A stretch of DNA of 64,000 nt from positions 1-64,000 of the forward strand of contig JBKECY010000015.1 in assembly GCA_047975025.1 (NCBI GenBank). Reading direction: 5' to 3'. This document shows positions 16,296 through 25,412 of this stretch, in pieces; the stretch's first letter is position 1; every line of letters starts with the position of its first letter. This DNA is from JBKECY01 sp047975025. GTDB taxonomy: Bacteria; Bacillota; Clostridia; Lachnospirales; Lachnospiraceae. Below the pieces are notes generated by a model, which ran no database searches, was not told the origin of the DNA, and saw only the letters and a list, made by a program, of their open reading frames with translations. Position numbers and translations under genes: made by a program.

Positions 16296-16889
16296 TTACT
16301 TTTTAATACATAAAAAAAGTTCTTCTTGGAACATAGTTGACTTCAAAGTATTGGGACAAATAAAGGACTTTTCAAGATTTTCTATACATTTTTCGACCAT
16401 TTCATTTAAGTCCAGCGGAGAAGTATTTATATCAACTTTTATTTCCCCTACAACGTATCCTCCCATACCGGAAAAAGCTTTTTTCAAGTAAGATATCGCA
16501 TACTCATTACCACTTGTACTTGTTTCTGAACATACAATCACTCGTTTCCCTATTAGTTGAAATATATGTGTCCAATAAGAAAGGCGATCTATCAAAGTTT
16601 TTATATTTCCTGAAACCTGATGTAAGTATACCGGTGACGCTATAATTAAAACGTCAGCCCATTTCATCATATCCTTCATTACATTCAAATTATCTTTTAA
16701 ATCAAGAGGACAATATCCAGTTTTAAAACAATTCAAACATCCCTCACAGAAATTCATTGAGCTATTATTGGCTGTTAATATTTCAAATGAATTTGATTCA
16801 CTTTTTAAATGTTCATGTATGCAATTTACAATCTTGTATCCAACTGATTTTTTTCCTCTCATACTACCTACATATGCAAAATACTTCAA
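16296..16889 (-). CDS. Flavodoxin-fold NAD(P)H oxidoreductase, iron-sulfur flavoprotein-like
   Basis: The 197-residue protein has the start of the flavodoxin-like fold (YVGSMRGKKSVGYKIVNCI), a cysteine cluster at C48, C51, C54 and C60 (FCEGCLNCFKTGYC), and the flavin-binding ASPVYLHQVSGNIKTLIDR. This fits the NADPH-dependent FMN reductase / iron-sulfur flavoprotein family, which moves electrons in anaerobes. It starts at TTG behind AGGGAGGTG. It is a single gene upstream of, and probably unrelated to, the sdp-like operon. The electron partner is unknown. Confidence 0.85.
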   Translation of the reverse strand: MKYFAYVGSMRGKKSVGYKIVNCIHEHLKSESNSFEILTANNSSMNFCEGCLNCFKTGYCPLDLKDNLNVMKDMMKWADVLIIASPVYLHQVSGNIKTLIDRLSYWTHIFQLIGKRVIVCSETSTSGNEYAISYLKKAFSGMGGYVVGEIKVDINTSPLDLNEMVEKCIENLEKSFICPNTLKSTMFQEELFLCIKK

Positions 16890-17600
16890 TATGTTGCACC
16901 TCCCTATTTGTGCTTAGGTGCACAAAATAAAATATATATATTTTCTTCTTTACATTTGTATACTCATCCTACTATGACAGTCTCCCTGTATACCAGAAAC
17001 ATCGGATATTCCTGCCAGAGTCCTCACTTCCTTCATCTTGCCTATCCATAGCCAAGCAACTGTTTAGCTACGGATTCTATCTATCCCATAGTTAAAACTT
17101 CTGCAGACTACAGGTCTATTCTTTGCATTAAGTTTTAGAAATCCAGCCTGCACACTTTCCAATCTGCCAACTGACTAAAAAATGATAGGACAGTATTCTT
17201 GCTTATCCTTTTACATTGTGACTTTTGATGCCCACTATTACTGAGCGATCTGCTTTAACCGATTCTCCTTGCCGATCCGAAACGTATACATTCCTCTGAC
17301 CTCACATCTCAGAAAAATGGATATGATTCAGCTTGTCAAAAATAGAAAATAGACGTATCATAAGTATGTGGATGTGATTGCGGTTTTACCGGAATCATAG
17401 AGCAATGGGAGGAACCAGGCTTTGGTCGGTGAGGTTTCTCCCTTTTTCGTGCAACAATATCATCATACACCTGCCAGGCAAAGATGCAAGAAAAAAGCGT
17501 GCTGTTTTTCATGGCACACTGTCAGGGCATTTATATTTAAATGGAGATTTAAATTTGCGGCGATAAAGGCATTGGGGGGATATATAATTTGCCGCCTAAC
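16890..17600. other. Remnant DNA with no gene
   Basis: This 700-bp stretch has a different, more even base composition than its surroundings and no supported gene. Short open frames here have no ribosome binding site. It is most likely degraded insertion-sequence DNA linked to the IS21 remnant on its right. Confidence 0.4.
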
Positions 17601-17648
17601 ACTAAGACGCATTTCAATTAATTTATCAATCGTACTCTGGTTTGTCAT
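17601..17648 (-). pseudogene. istB: IS21 helper ATPase IstB, N-terminal stub
   Basis: ATG 17648 begins MTNQSTIDKLIEMRLS, the standard start of IstB, six bases after the istA stop. Homology ends there; the following residues are unrelated. More than 90% of the gene has been lost. Confidence 0.75.
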
Positions 17649-17654
17649 ATGTAT

Positions 17655-19207
17655 TTACCTCCGATAGTAGTCGGCACCTCTTGTGATGCCATACTTGTTT
17701 TGTGTGTTTGCTGGTTTTATTTCAGAATCAGTATCAACAGATTTATCCTGCCCTGCTGTAAGGATGTTTTTAATGCTCTTATAGCTAGGTGTTGCTGTAT
17801 AGCTGAGCGCCTTTTCACAGGCAGCTTCTAATCGTTCGACTGAGTATCTATCAGCCAACTTAAGAAGTCCCATACAGCCTTTATAGGTCTGTTGCTCCAC
17901 ACGTTTGGAGGTAAGGATTGCATCCACTACCTTGTACGTATTGTTGCCAATCCGCTCAGCCCACTTACGGAAACGGTCACCGTTCCATTCCAGATATTTC
18001 TGGTGATCCTCCGGCATATGCTCCAGAATAGTGTCATACTGACCCTTTCTGCCATGAAGTCTTTTGTGGGAAGCTATGCGGTTATGGTTGTAAAAAATTT
18101 CAATCGTAGTATCAGTCACCCTGACATCTACCTTGCGTTTAATGTATTCATACGGAACAGAGTATAGCATTCCGTCGATGGATATGTGATAATTAAACTG
18201 AACGGTGGCCTGTTTCCAGTCTGCCAGTTCAAAAGAGGTAGCAGGTAGGGGAGCCAGTAATGGCAGTTCTTCGTCGCGGAAGAGTTCCAATCGGCTGCCT
18301 TCTTTCTTTTGAAAGAGCCGTTTATTGAATTCGTCCAGTTTCTGACGAATGACACGATTTAGTTCTGCAAGTGAAAAGAACTGTTCATCACGAAGTGCAG
18401 CAATGATCCATGTGGAAATATTTCCAACTGATCCCTCTGCATTAGGCTTGTCCTTTGGCGCACGCACTCTGGCTGGAATAATAGCTGTACCATAGTGCAC
18501 AGCCATTTCCTGATAGGTGGTATTGATTCGCTGATCGTTCCAGTTATTGTTATGTATCACTGCTGTTTTGCAGTTGTCAGGAACTAGAATCTTAGCAACA
18601 CCACCAAAGAACTGATACATATGGACATGTGCCCTGATCCATGCAGGCTGTTTTTCATCAATGAATGCTTCTGCATACACGTATTGGCTATAGGTCACAA
18701 CACACCAACGAAAACACAAGCATTTATGATTTCCCCTGTATCCGGATCGATGATATGAGCTGGATCACCAGCCCAGTCCACTTCCACCTGTTCACCAGGT
18801 TTACGATTGATGTGCATGGTTGCACGGTGTTTCTGCTCATCCTGTTGGATGTAATAGCAGAATTGGGAATACATTAAAGGTTCATCGCCATTTAAACGGC
18901 ATTCCTCCATGTATTCGGTCCACAAGAGCTTTTTACTGACTCCATTACGGAGCAACTCCTTGCGGATGTAGGAATAGTCCGGCATACGCTTATTCGAAGC
19001 CTCGATATACTTTCCTTTTTCTGGAAATAGGATTCCGGCAAGGACTTCGTCAGTTTGGTTCTTATCGAGCGGCCATGAAATATTTAATTCTCTTGCTTTC
19101 TTAAGAACACTATTGACGGTTTTCTTAGAGACACTGCAGCTATCAGCAATGCTCTGTTGACTGAGATGTAGACTGTGAAGTCTTAAAATCTCGCGATACT
19201 TGGTCAT
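17655..19207 (-). pseudogene. istA: IS21 transposase IstA, frameshifted
   Basis: The first 160 residues (from ATG 19207) contain the HTH (QQSIADSCSVSKKTVNSVLKK) and the first catalytic aspartate in EVDWAGDPAHIID. The frame is lost after ACVFVGV near 18705; the rest continues in another frame as VVTYSQYVYAEAFIDEKQ and holds the remaining catalytic residues (ILVPDNCKTAV and the PKDKPNAEGSVGNIS segment) and the C-terminal beta-barrel. The shift is one base. The protein would otherwise be full length, about 515 residues. Confidence 0.88.
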
Positions 19208-19531
19208 AATAATGACCTCCTTATAATGAATTTACACCAGTTTGGTGAATACTTTCATTATAAGTCTTTTATATTTAAAGGGTTTTCAACACCGGAATGC
19301 CGGTTTCCATTAAAATGGAACTGCGGTTTCCATAGTCCGGACAGGCGGTGTAATCAGCCCCAGATTACTCATATTGATTATTTGAATTGTTTTAATATGT
19401 ATAATATATGTAACAAATAGTCGTGCATACTATCTGAATAAATTGAATTAGACATTTTTGTATTATAATACCTCCAACCCGTTGTAAATATATCTCATAA
19501 CAGTTTGGAGGTTTAATATTTTTTTAATATT

Positions 19532-21139
19532 TTATAAATTAATTGTCTCATCAAATATATTGAATAATTCTGTTTCATGTGTTATTATGATAACTATTTT
19601 TCCATTTTTTAAGACTTCCATGAATTTAATAATATCTTCAACACTGTCAGAATCTAAATTAGCTGTTGGTTCATCGAATATGTATATTTGTGCATCCTTA
19701 ATGATTGTTCGTAGGAATAATATTTTTTGTTTTTCTCCACCGGATAATTCACTTAACCTTTTTTCCATCAGAGAATTCAAATCAAATGTTTCATTAAAGT
19801 ACAAATGTTTTAGACTTAAATGTGAAATCTTTCTAATAATGCCCTCTGTAGTCTTTTCTAATAGATGTTCAAAAAGTAACTCTTTTACTGTTATATTTAA
19901 ATACTGAATGCTTTGTGTCATTACAGAAATAATTCTTCTTCTAAAATTATATATATCCACTTCTGAGAGACTTATTCTATTAACCTCAATGCTTCCACTA
20001 TTGTTAGATAGTTGTAATACACCAATAATAATTTTAATTAAAGTAGTTTTCCCTGCTCCATTTGCTCCAATGATACCATAAATATTGTTTTTTTGAAAAG
20101 AGCATTTTACCTTTTTTTTAGAGATAAAAGGATAATCAACATTTATGACATTTATTATATCAATATCATCAATTATGTTATTACCATAACCCTCCTCTTT
20201 AATTTCCGAAAGTTCACAAAGCCTTATATAAGCTGCCTTTGTATCTTGATACTGGTTTCCTAATTCAAAAAAATATTGCACACTTTGAATTAATATTGAA
20301 AAATATGCGTTTACAATAGTAAATTCCCCTATTGTCATGTTACCATTAATTATTTGTATTCCTCCCACTATTAATACTCCAGAAGTAAATAATAATCCTA
20401 AAAGTCCATCAACTGAGGAAAATAGGTATGCAATTTTATTATAAGACAAAATTTCTTTAATATATGTTGAAAAAATATTGTTTACAAATCTCCCCCAAAA
20501 TGTAAAATCAGCACTTATTTTTACCTCTTCATTTATTCTATATTGTTCATTTATATCATTCATATACTTATTACTTGCTTCTTTAAATTTATAACTTGCC
20601 TTAAACAATGGCTTTTTTAATCGGAAATAAAGAAAAATATAGAGAGGAATAAACATCAACGCTAAAACTAATATATATGTATTTATTTCATTAATTAATA
20701 ACGCTATAGCACATATCATAAACAAATTCAGAAATATTGAAAGGTAGTTTTCTATATAAAAAGTTACCAAGGCAACAGAATCGCTATTGACCCTTTGATT
20801 TAAATATGTAGGATCATATTGATTGAATTTTAATAAAGAAATTTTCCGTAAATGCTGAATCATGTTGTTCATTATATTGCATGACATAACATTTACAACT
20901 TTAACTTTAAGTAGAGAGTAAAAGTAATTATTAATACTAGAAAACAATCCTAAAAAAATTATGAAATAAGCAAAATGCAAAACACTTTCTAAATTAGGTT
21001 TGCTTATTAATACATCTAAAAAAGCACCATTATAGTATGGCGTTACTAGTGCTAATAAAGTATACACAACAGATATTATTGATAATATAATTATACTCTT
21101 AATATTTTTTTTAAAATATGGCTTAATATACTTATTCAT
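19532..21139 (-). CDS. ABC transporter, fused permease-ATPase (RiPP exporter)
   Basis: The 535-residue half-transporter has about six membrane helices in residues 1-300 and an ATPase domain with Walker A GIIGANGAGKTTLI, Q-loop VMTQS, signature LSELSGGEKQK, Walker B IYIFDEPTANLDS and switch histidine IITHE. There is no N-terminal C39 peptidase domain, so it does not cleave a leader itself. It works as a dimer in the membrane. AGGAGA precedes ATG 21139. It is the last gene of the leftward RiPP operon, 41 bases after the B12 radical SAM gene, so it most likely exports the mature peptide and may give self-protection. No separate leader protease is encoded. Confidence 0.88.
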   Translation of the reverse strand: MNKYIKPYFKKNIKSIIILSIISVVYTLLALVTPYYNGAFLDVLISKPNLESVLHFAYFIIFLGLFSSINNYFYSLLKVKVVNVMSCNIMNNMIQHLRKISLLKFNQYDPTYLNQRVNSDSVALVTFYIENYLSIFLNLFMICAIALLINEINTYILVLALMFIPLYIFLYFRLKKPLFKASYKFKEASNKYMNDINEQYRINEEVKISADFTFWGRFVNNIFSTYIKEILSYNKIAYLFSSVDGLLGLLFTSGVLIVGGIQIINGNMTIGEFTIVNAYFSILIQSVQYFFELGNQYQDTKAAYIRLCELSEIKEEGYGNNIIDDIDIINVINVDYPFISKKKVKCSFQKNNIYGIIGANGAGKTTLIKIIIGVLQLSNNSGSIEVNRISLSEVDIYNFRRRIISVMTQSIQYLNITVKELLFEHLLEKTTEGIIRKISHLSLKHLYFNETFDLNSLMEKRLSELSGGEKQKILFLRTIIKDAQIYIFDEPTANLDSDSVEDIIKFMEVLKNGKIVIIITHETELFNIFDETINL

Positions 21140-21180
21140 ATTTCTCCTATTAACCTATTGCCTGGATTATTATACATACT

Positions 21181-22590
21181 CTAACGTGCATATTTCATTT
21201 CAAAAATAACCTCAAATACGCTTTTAATATCAGGCATATTTAAATTTACTTTTAACCCTCTTAAACGCATATTTTTTACTTTCTCAAATGCGTACTTCAT
21301 AATACTAATATTCAAATTCGGATGTGCTTTAAAAAACACATTTTCATCATAGCTCCAGGCTTTATCGTCAAACACTGACTCATCTAAAGTAATATTATAT
21401 TTTTTTCTTTCTTCCCAAATTGCTGACGGTAATAACATAAGCCAGTTAACATTACAAATTATATTATACTTTTCAGCAATATTTTCTACCGAATTTAGAG
21501 TCATTATAATTTCATCTTTACTTTCCCACGGAAAACCTATAATAAAAGAAAGGAACGCCATCTCTTCATACCCTTTTTCCGATAGAATATCAAGCGCTTT
21601 ATATAACTGTTCCATACTTAAACCTTTTTTTATTTTTTTTAGTCCCTCGTCATAACCGCATTCAACACCGATTTGCATAAAACTAAACTCATTTCTATTA
21701 CTATTCTGAATAAAATCACCCTTGATAATATCAGTAGCTCTGACTTCTATCCCAATAGGAATATTCATATTAATTTCTTTACTATAATTGTTTCTAATTT
21801 CTCTAATCCTCATCGGATCATTCGTAAAGCAATCGTCAACAAAAAGTATTGATTTAATCGGGATACTTGTAGCAGTTTCTCTTAACGCATACTTAACCCT
21901 ATCAATCACCTCTTCTGCTGGCAATGCTCTCCAATTATGTCTATGCGGAATTGAACAAAAAGCGCAGCTAAACTGACAACCACGAGATGATTCTACAGGT
22001 ATGTATAGATAAGGATTATTAACTGGTAACAAAGAGTAATCTGGATAAGGTGCATCTTTCCATTCATCTAATGTTAATGGCTTTGCATCCTCATTCCTAT
22101 GTATTACTCCATCTTTTTTGTATGTAATTCCTAAAATGTTTTTAACATCTAACTTATGATTTATTGCATCTAGGAGATTCGCTAATGTTTTTTCACCTTC
22201 ACCGCGTATTACATATTCTGCACATGTAATCTCCAAAACATGCCTATCAAAAATAGTAGGGTGTAATCCTCCTAATATAATTTTTTTTGACTTTTTATTA
22301 TTAATAAGAGAATCTAAAATTTCTTTAGTAATTCCCCAATTAAATGTATTTGATGAAAATGCAATAACATCACAGTCCTCCATCCTATTACATATAAATT
22401 TATAAGTATTTTCTATTAAATTGTCATTTTTATCGAAAGTCAAAAACTCACACGGATCAATAACCTCCACCTCATGTCCAGACTTTTTTACGCAAGCCGC
22501 CAAAACATACAATGCTAAGGGTGGGGAATTTAATACTTCAAATTTATTTTTTCTCACAAGCGCAGGAACAAATGTTAATAGTATTTTCAT
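21181..22590 (-). CDS. B12-binding radical SAM enzyme (RiPP maturase)
   Basis: This 469-residue enzyme has an N-terminal Rossmann-type cobalamin-binding domain (about 1-145; PPLALYVLAACVKKSGHEVE, KKIILGGLHPTIF, EYVIRGEGEKTL) and a radical SAM barrel with CxxxCxxC at C205/C209/C212 (SSRGCQFSCAFCSIPHRHNW). The layout is that of class B radical SAM methyltransferases and relatives, which transfer methyl groups to unreactive carbons; some relatives do other chemistry. AAGGAGATAATACAT precedes the ATG. It lies directly downstream of the precursor peptide gene, after a strong hairpin. C-methylation of Val, Ile or other residues of the core is the most likely role but is inference. Confidence 0.85.
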   Translation of the reverse strand: MKILLTFVPALVRKNKFEVLNSPPLALYVLAACVKKSGHEVEVIDPCEFLTFDKNDNLIENTYKFICNRMEDCDVIAFSSNTFNWGITKEILDSLINNKKSKKIILGGLHPTIFDRHVLEITCAEYVIRGEGEKTLANLLDAINHKLDVKNILGITYKKDGVIHRNEDAKPLTLDEWKDAPYPDYSLLPVNNPYLYIPVESSRGCQFSCAFCSIPHRHNWRALPAEEVIDRVKYALRETATSIPIKSILFVDDCFTNDPMRIREIRNNYSKEINMNIPIGIEVRATDIIKGDFIQNSNRNEFSFMQIGVECGYDEGLKKIKKGLSMEQLYKALDILSEKGYEEMAFLSFIIGFPWESKDEIIMTLNSVENIAEKYNIICNVNWLMLLPSAIWEERKKYNITLDESVFDDKAWSYDENVFFKAHPNLNISIMKYAFEKVKNMRLRGLKVNLNMPDIKSVFEVIFEMKYAR

Positions 22591-22625
22591 ATGTATTATC
22601 TCCTTCTTTAAATGTATTCTAAATA

Positions 22626-22664
22626 ATAATTTGGGTATTTCAAATTAAGAAATACCCAAATTAT
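22626..22664 (-). terminator. Hairpin between precursor and maturase genes (partial terminator)
   Basis: ATAATTTGGGTATTTC at 22626-22641 pairs perfectly over 16 bp with its inverse at 22649-22664, with a 7-base loop. On the minus strand it follows the precursor gene and is followed by TATTATTTAG, a weak U tract. Such hairpins after RiPP precursor genes commonly let only part of the transcripts read on, or stabilise the short precursor message, giving more precursor than enzyme. Confidence 0.7.
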
Positions 22665-22780
22665 AATAATATTGCTTATGTTGCCTAAACGCTATAGAAA
22701 AACAAACTATGGAAGTAATAGCATCAATTAGAGCGGTAGTGGATTAGACATAAGCAAATTATGTTACAGCTATAACCTAT
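22665..22780. other. Spacer after the precursor gene
   Basis: I see no second precursor gene in this stretch on the minus strand; no ribosome binding site with a plausible peptide is present. Confidence 0.5.
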
Positions 22781-22969
22781 TTATCCAGCAACTGCAGCAT
22801 TCTTTGTTCCTATTAAGTTGTATGCAACTTGAGCATTTGCTGCTACTGAATAATTTCCGGCCCCAATGTAATTAACCACAACCAACGCATTTGCTGCAAA
22901 CGGTAAGGCTACTCCTTTAGGTGTCACTGACTGATCAAGAATTTCAGGTTTTTCATACTTTTCATCCAT
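22781..22969 (-). CDS. RiPP precursor peptide with duplicated Ala/Val/Asn core
   Basis: A 62-residue peptide with an excellent ribosome binding site (CGGAGGAAATAAC before ATG). The N-terminal 18-24 residues look like a leader: MDEKYEKPEILDQSVTPKG, with the KYEKPEI motif common in Clostridial RiPP leaders. The rest is hydrophobic and contains no Cys, Ser-rich or Thr-rich tract: it is an imperfect tandem repeat of 18 residues, AANALVVVNYIGAGNYSV (25-42) and AANAQVAYNLIGTKNAAV (43-60), identical at 10 of 18 positions, ending in AG. Invariant positions are A-A-N-A-x-V, N, I-G, N and final V. It sits between methyltransferase and radical SAM genes in the same orientation. Lack of Cys rules out sactipeptide and lanthionine chemistry; methylation, epimerisation or C-C crosslinks at Tyr/Asn are the options. 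Confidence 0.82.
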   Translation of the reverse strand: MDEKYEKPEILDQSVTPKGVALPFAANALVVVNYIGAGNYSVAANAQVAYNLIGTKNAAVAG

Positions 22970-23270
22970 GTTATTTCCTCCGTTCTAAATCTCATAGTTG
23001 GAGAAATAATCCCCTAACTACTACTATATTTTTTAGTCGCATGAAGTCGAACTACGGTTCCACTTGAATTAATTCATACAGTAGCTAAGCTCTTATCAAA
23101 ATTGCTATGCTCCACTACATGGCAATACTCTTGACATATTGCTGTCGCCACATAAACAAGAGGAACTGCTTTTATGTGTGAATTTACATATGCTTTTCGA
23201 TCATACTATATGAATCATGAGTATAGCCAAAAAGAGAATCCCTCTTAGACTACTTTTTTACTACTGCAAC
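22970..23270 (-). promoter_or_regulatory. 300-bp leader region of the precursor gene
   Basis: This gap precedes the precursor gene on the minus strand and is unusually long for a tight operon, so the precursor may have its own promoter. TATAGT at about 23027-23022 is a plausible -10 box; the -35 is poor. A small stem AAGAG/CTCTT at 23232-23246 followed by T residues after the methyltransferase stop could partly end the upstream transcript. I found no second peptide gene and no agr-type ACAG repeats here. Confidence 0.35.
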
Positions 23271-24632
23271 TCATCTGCATATAATGTTCATTAGTTCTAA
23301 TTGTGCACATGCTTCCATAATTTGTTCTCGTTTTCTGATATCCTCACTAAATATATCTTTTGCAAGAATAGTCTTTAAACTATCTTTACCATTACATAAA
23401 AGTAGAAATTCCTTTATTAAATTATCTACTGTAGTGATTGTCTGACCATCTAACATGATTGAATACTTATTTCCTTCTAGTAATTCAAAATTATATTTAT
23501 TCGTGAGTGCCGGAATATTTTCGTCCTTCCAAAAATCTGCATAATTTCTTATCTTTATTTTAGATACTAATTTCTTTTGACATCTAAGAATAAAGGAGTA
23601 GTATCGTGTAGCACCTAATTTATCATATAACTCCAACCATTGCTTTGCATCACACTTTCTCTCCGAAGGGTTAACTATATTTGTCAAAGAACTTACATTA
23701 CTTGATTGGGTAGACAAGTCAATACTATTTAACAATGTTAGGTTAACGTCATAATTTGATATGTATTTTTCTAAAGATTTCTGCAAAAATGGACCTTCTT
23801 TATCACCCAATGTCTCCCCTACCATTATTCCCCATCCACCATCATTAAGATGCTGATCATATCCAGCCAATATTTGGTCAACTATATCTAGACCGTTTTC
23901 TCCTCCATCTCCGCATAAGGGATATTTTATCCCCTTTGGAACCGGAATAAACGGTGGATTAGAATAAATAACATCAAATTTTTCCTCTTTTACTGGGTCA
24001 TACAAAGAACCTGTACGAATTTCAATTATATCTTCCATGCTATTTAAAGCCACATTGAATCTCGTAACTGGGACTGCATTTGGGTTATATTCAACTCCTA
24101 TCCCCTTTGCCCAACCAGCTTTTTCACATCCTGTAATCAGTTGTATTCCACTTCCTGTACATAAATCAAGAATTTTGTTGCTTCTATTGCAAATTTGGCT
24201 ATTAGTTAAAATATACGAATCCGGACCAATATATACATCTTCATCTTTATTCCTACAATGTGGATAGTAATATGGGACACCTACTGCAAAATATTTTGCC
24301 ATATATGGTATGATGATAATTTCATTAGTTTGAATAAACTCATTGTCATCATTTTTAATTACTTCTAATTCAATAAGCTCGTTGATAATTTCTGTTCCCC
24401 AAAAGTCAATTGCTTTATAATAGCTAATTTTATCTCCTAAGAGGAGTAACCTAATCAAATATGCATCTTTCTCTTCAAGTAACTTCGTATAGCTTTTAAC
24501 ATATGCATAATTTGGTAATGGATTTATAAAATAGTTTTTTGAACATATTTTTTGCGTTATAATATCATAATTATGTGTGTCAAGAAAATCTTTAAATTTA
24601 TGAATTAATTCTACATTTTTGTAATCCAGCAT
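23271..24632 (-). CDS. Class I SAM-dependent methyltransferase of the RiPP operon
   Basis: The 453-residue protein has a helical N-terminal region (1-150), a Rossmann methyltransferase core with SAM motif LDLCTGSG (155-162), acidic GVEYNP (179-184) and the catalytic NPPF (225-228). NPPY/F is typical of enzymes that methylate amide or amino nitrogens, such as PrmC/HemK on glutamine. The last 75 residues (LDGQTITTVDNLIKEFLLLC, NGKDSLKTILAKD) resemble a winged-helix PqqD-like recognition domain and may hold the precursor leader. AAAGGAG precedes the ATG; it follows the PqqD-GNAT gene by 19 bases. Asn side-chain N-methylation of the Asn-rich core is a reasonable guess, not shown. Confidence 0.8.
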   Translation of the reverse strand: MLDYKNVELIHKFKDFLDTHNYDIITQKICSKNYFINPLPNYAYVKSYTKLLEEKDAYLIRLLLLGDKISYYKAIDFWGTEIINELIELEVIKNDDNEFIQTNEIIIIPYMAKYFAVGVPYYYPHCRNKDEDVYIGPDSYILTNSQICNRSNKILDLCTGSGIQLITGCEKAGWAKGIGVEYNPNAVPVTRFNVALNSMEDIIEIRTGSLYDPVKEEKFDVIYSNPPFIPVPKGIKYPLCGDGGENGLDIVDQILAGYDQHLNDGGWGIMVGETLGDKEGPFLQKSLEKYISNYDVNLTLLNSIDLSTQSSNVSSLTNIVNPSERKCDAKQWLELYDKLGATRYYSFILRCQKKLVSKIKIRNYADFWKDENIPALTNKYNFELLEGNKYSIMLDGQTITTVDNLIKEFLLLCNGKDSLKTILAKDIFSEDIRKREQIMEACAQLELMNIICR

Positions 24633-24651
24633 ATACGTCTCCTTTGTATAT

Positions 24652-25398
24652 TCAACTTATAAAGCAGGAAAAAATAGTAATATCTTGCCCCTTATATTCT
24701 TTTTTGAGTACAGCTTCTTCAACAAAGCCCAAACTATTATACAAATCAAATTTTGTTAAACTTTCAATTTGATGGAATTCGATTTTATTTACATTAAACC
24801 GTTTCAAGTCATTTAATACATAATTGAAAAAACTCTCAAAATGCTCTTCATTAACATCACAGATAAACACTGTTATTTTAGTGGTTCCTGTTAACATATC
24901 TATTTGATTGATTGTAATAAGATGTTTTATTTCATTTTCTACTTTACATATGTAGGATAATTCATTTAGTGAAAACTGCCTACTTCTTAACAAGTGTTCA
25001 CGGTAAAACACCGGTGACTTTTCATAAATAAATACATCATCGCGATTTTTATTTGCAAGAATAAACTTCTTCATTTCTCCAAAATCGTAATCCGACGCAG
25101 TTTTAAAAATCACTCCTGATGGTTCTTTTTCATTTTCAAACTGCAGCAATTTTAAATCTTTTAAATAATATAAAATTTCCTTTACATCACTGGTAAGCTG
25201 TTCTTTATCAACATCTGGATATTTTTTTTGCATTAACCTGATAATATCATCCAACGAATTATTGCCATCACAATGGTCAAAAACGAAAGTTGCAGTTGAA
25301 TTAAGCATCTTTAGACCATACTCACTGGAATCTACTGTACAACAATTGTTTTTTTCATGTCTAATATAAACATTTTTATCACATCTTTTGGGTACCAT
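24652..25398 (-). CDS. PqqD-like leader-binding domain fused to a GNAT-like domain
   Basis: Residues 1-95 look like PqqD, the RiPP recognition element that grips leader peptides: YGLKMLNSTATFVFDHCDGNNSLDDIIRL followed by two helices ending in LKDLKLLQF (given here in parts). Residues 100-248 resemble an acetyltransferase of the GNAT fold, with a FCDVNEEHFESFFNYVLND-type helix and the C-terminal KFDLYNSLGFVEEAVLKKEY, typical of the last GNAT strands (GF x E). AAGGAGG precedes the ATG and the gene begins 14 bases after the radical SAM gene. The fusion would bring an acyltransferase to the precursor, perhaps to acylate an amine, or the GNAT part may be only structural. No acetyl-CoA pyrophosphate loop (Q/RxxGxG/A) is obvious, so activity is uncertain. 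Confidence 0.7.
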   Translation of the reverse strand: MVPKRCDKNVYIRHEKNNCCTVDSSEYGLKMLNSTATFVFDHCDGNNSLDDIIRLMQKKYPDVDKEQLTSDVKEILYYLKDLKLLQFENEKEPSGVIFKTASDYDFGEMKKFILANKNRDDVFIYEKSPVFYREHLLRSRQFSLNELSYICKVENEIKHLITINQIDMLTGTTKITVFICDVNEEHFESFFNYVLNDLKRFNVNKIEFHQIESLTKFDLYNSLGFVEEAVLKKEYKGQDITIFSCFIS

Positions 25399-25412
25399 AA
25401 TTAATCCTCCTT

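Larger units (their letters stand above)
17601..19430 (-). mobile_element. Decayed IS21-family element
   Basis: A frameshifted istA followed by an istB stub on the minus strand is the IS21 gene order. The region before istA (19208-19430) contains the kind of non-coding end expected, with short repeated motifs such as CCGGAATGCCGGTTTCC. The left terminus is gone with istB, so the right edge and the total length are only approximate. It separates the sdp region from the RiPP operon. Confidence 0.7.

Noticed and set aside
17378..17667. Two overlapping plus-strand frames near the IS21 remnant.
   Set aside because: They are antisense to IstB and IstA remnants and have no site or known pattern.
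22970..23270. A second RiPP precursor gene in the leader region.
   Set aside because: Frames on the minus strand are 16 codons or shorter and have no ribosome binding site.
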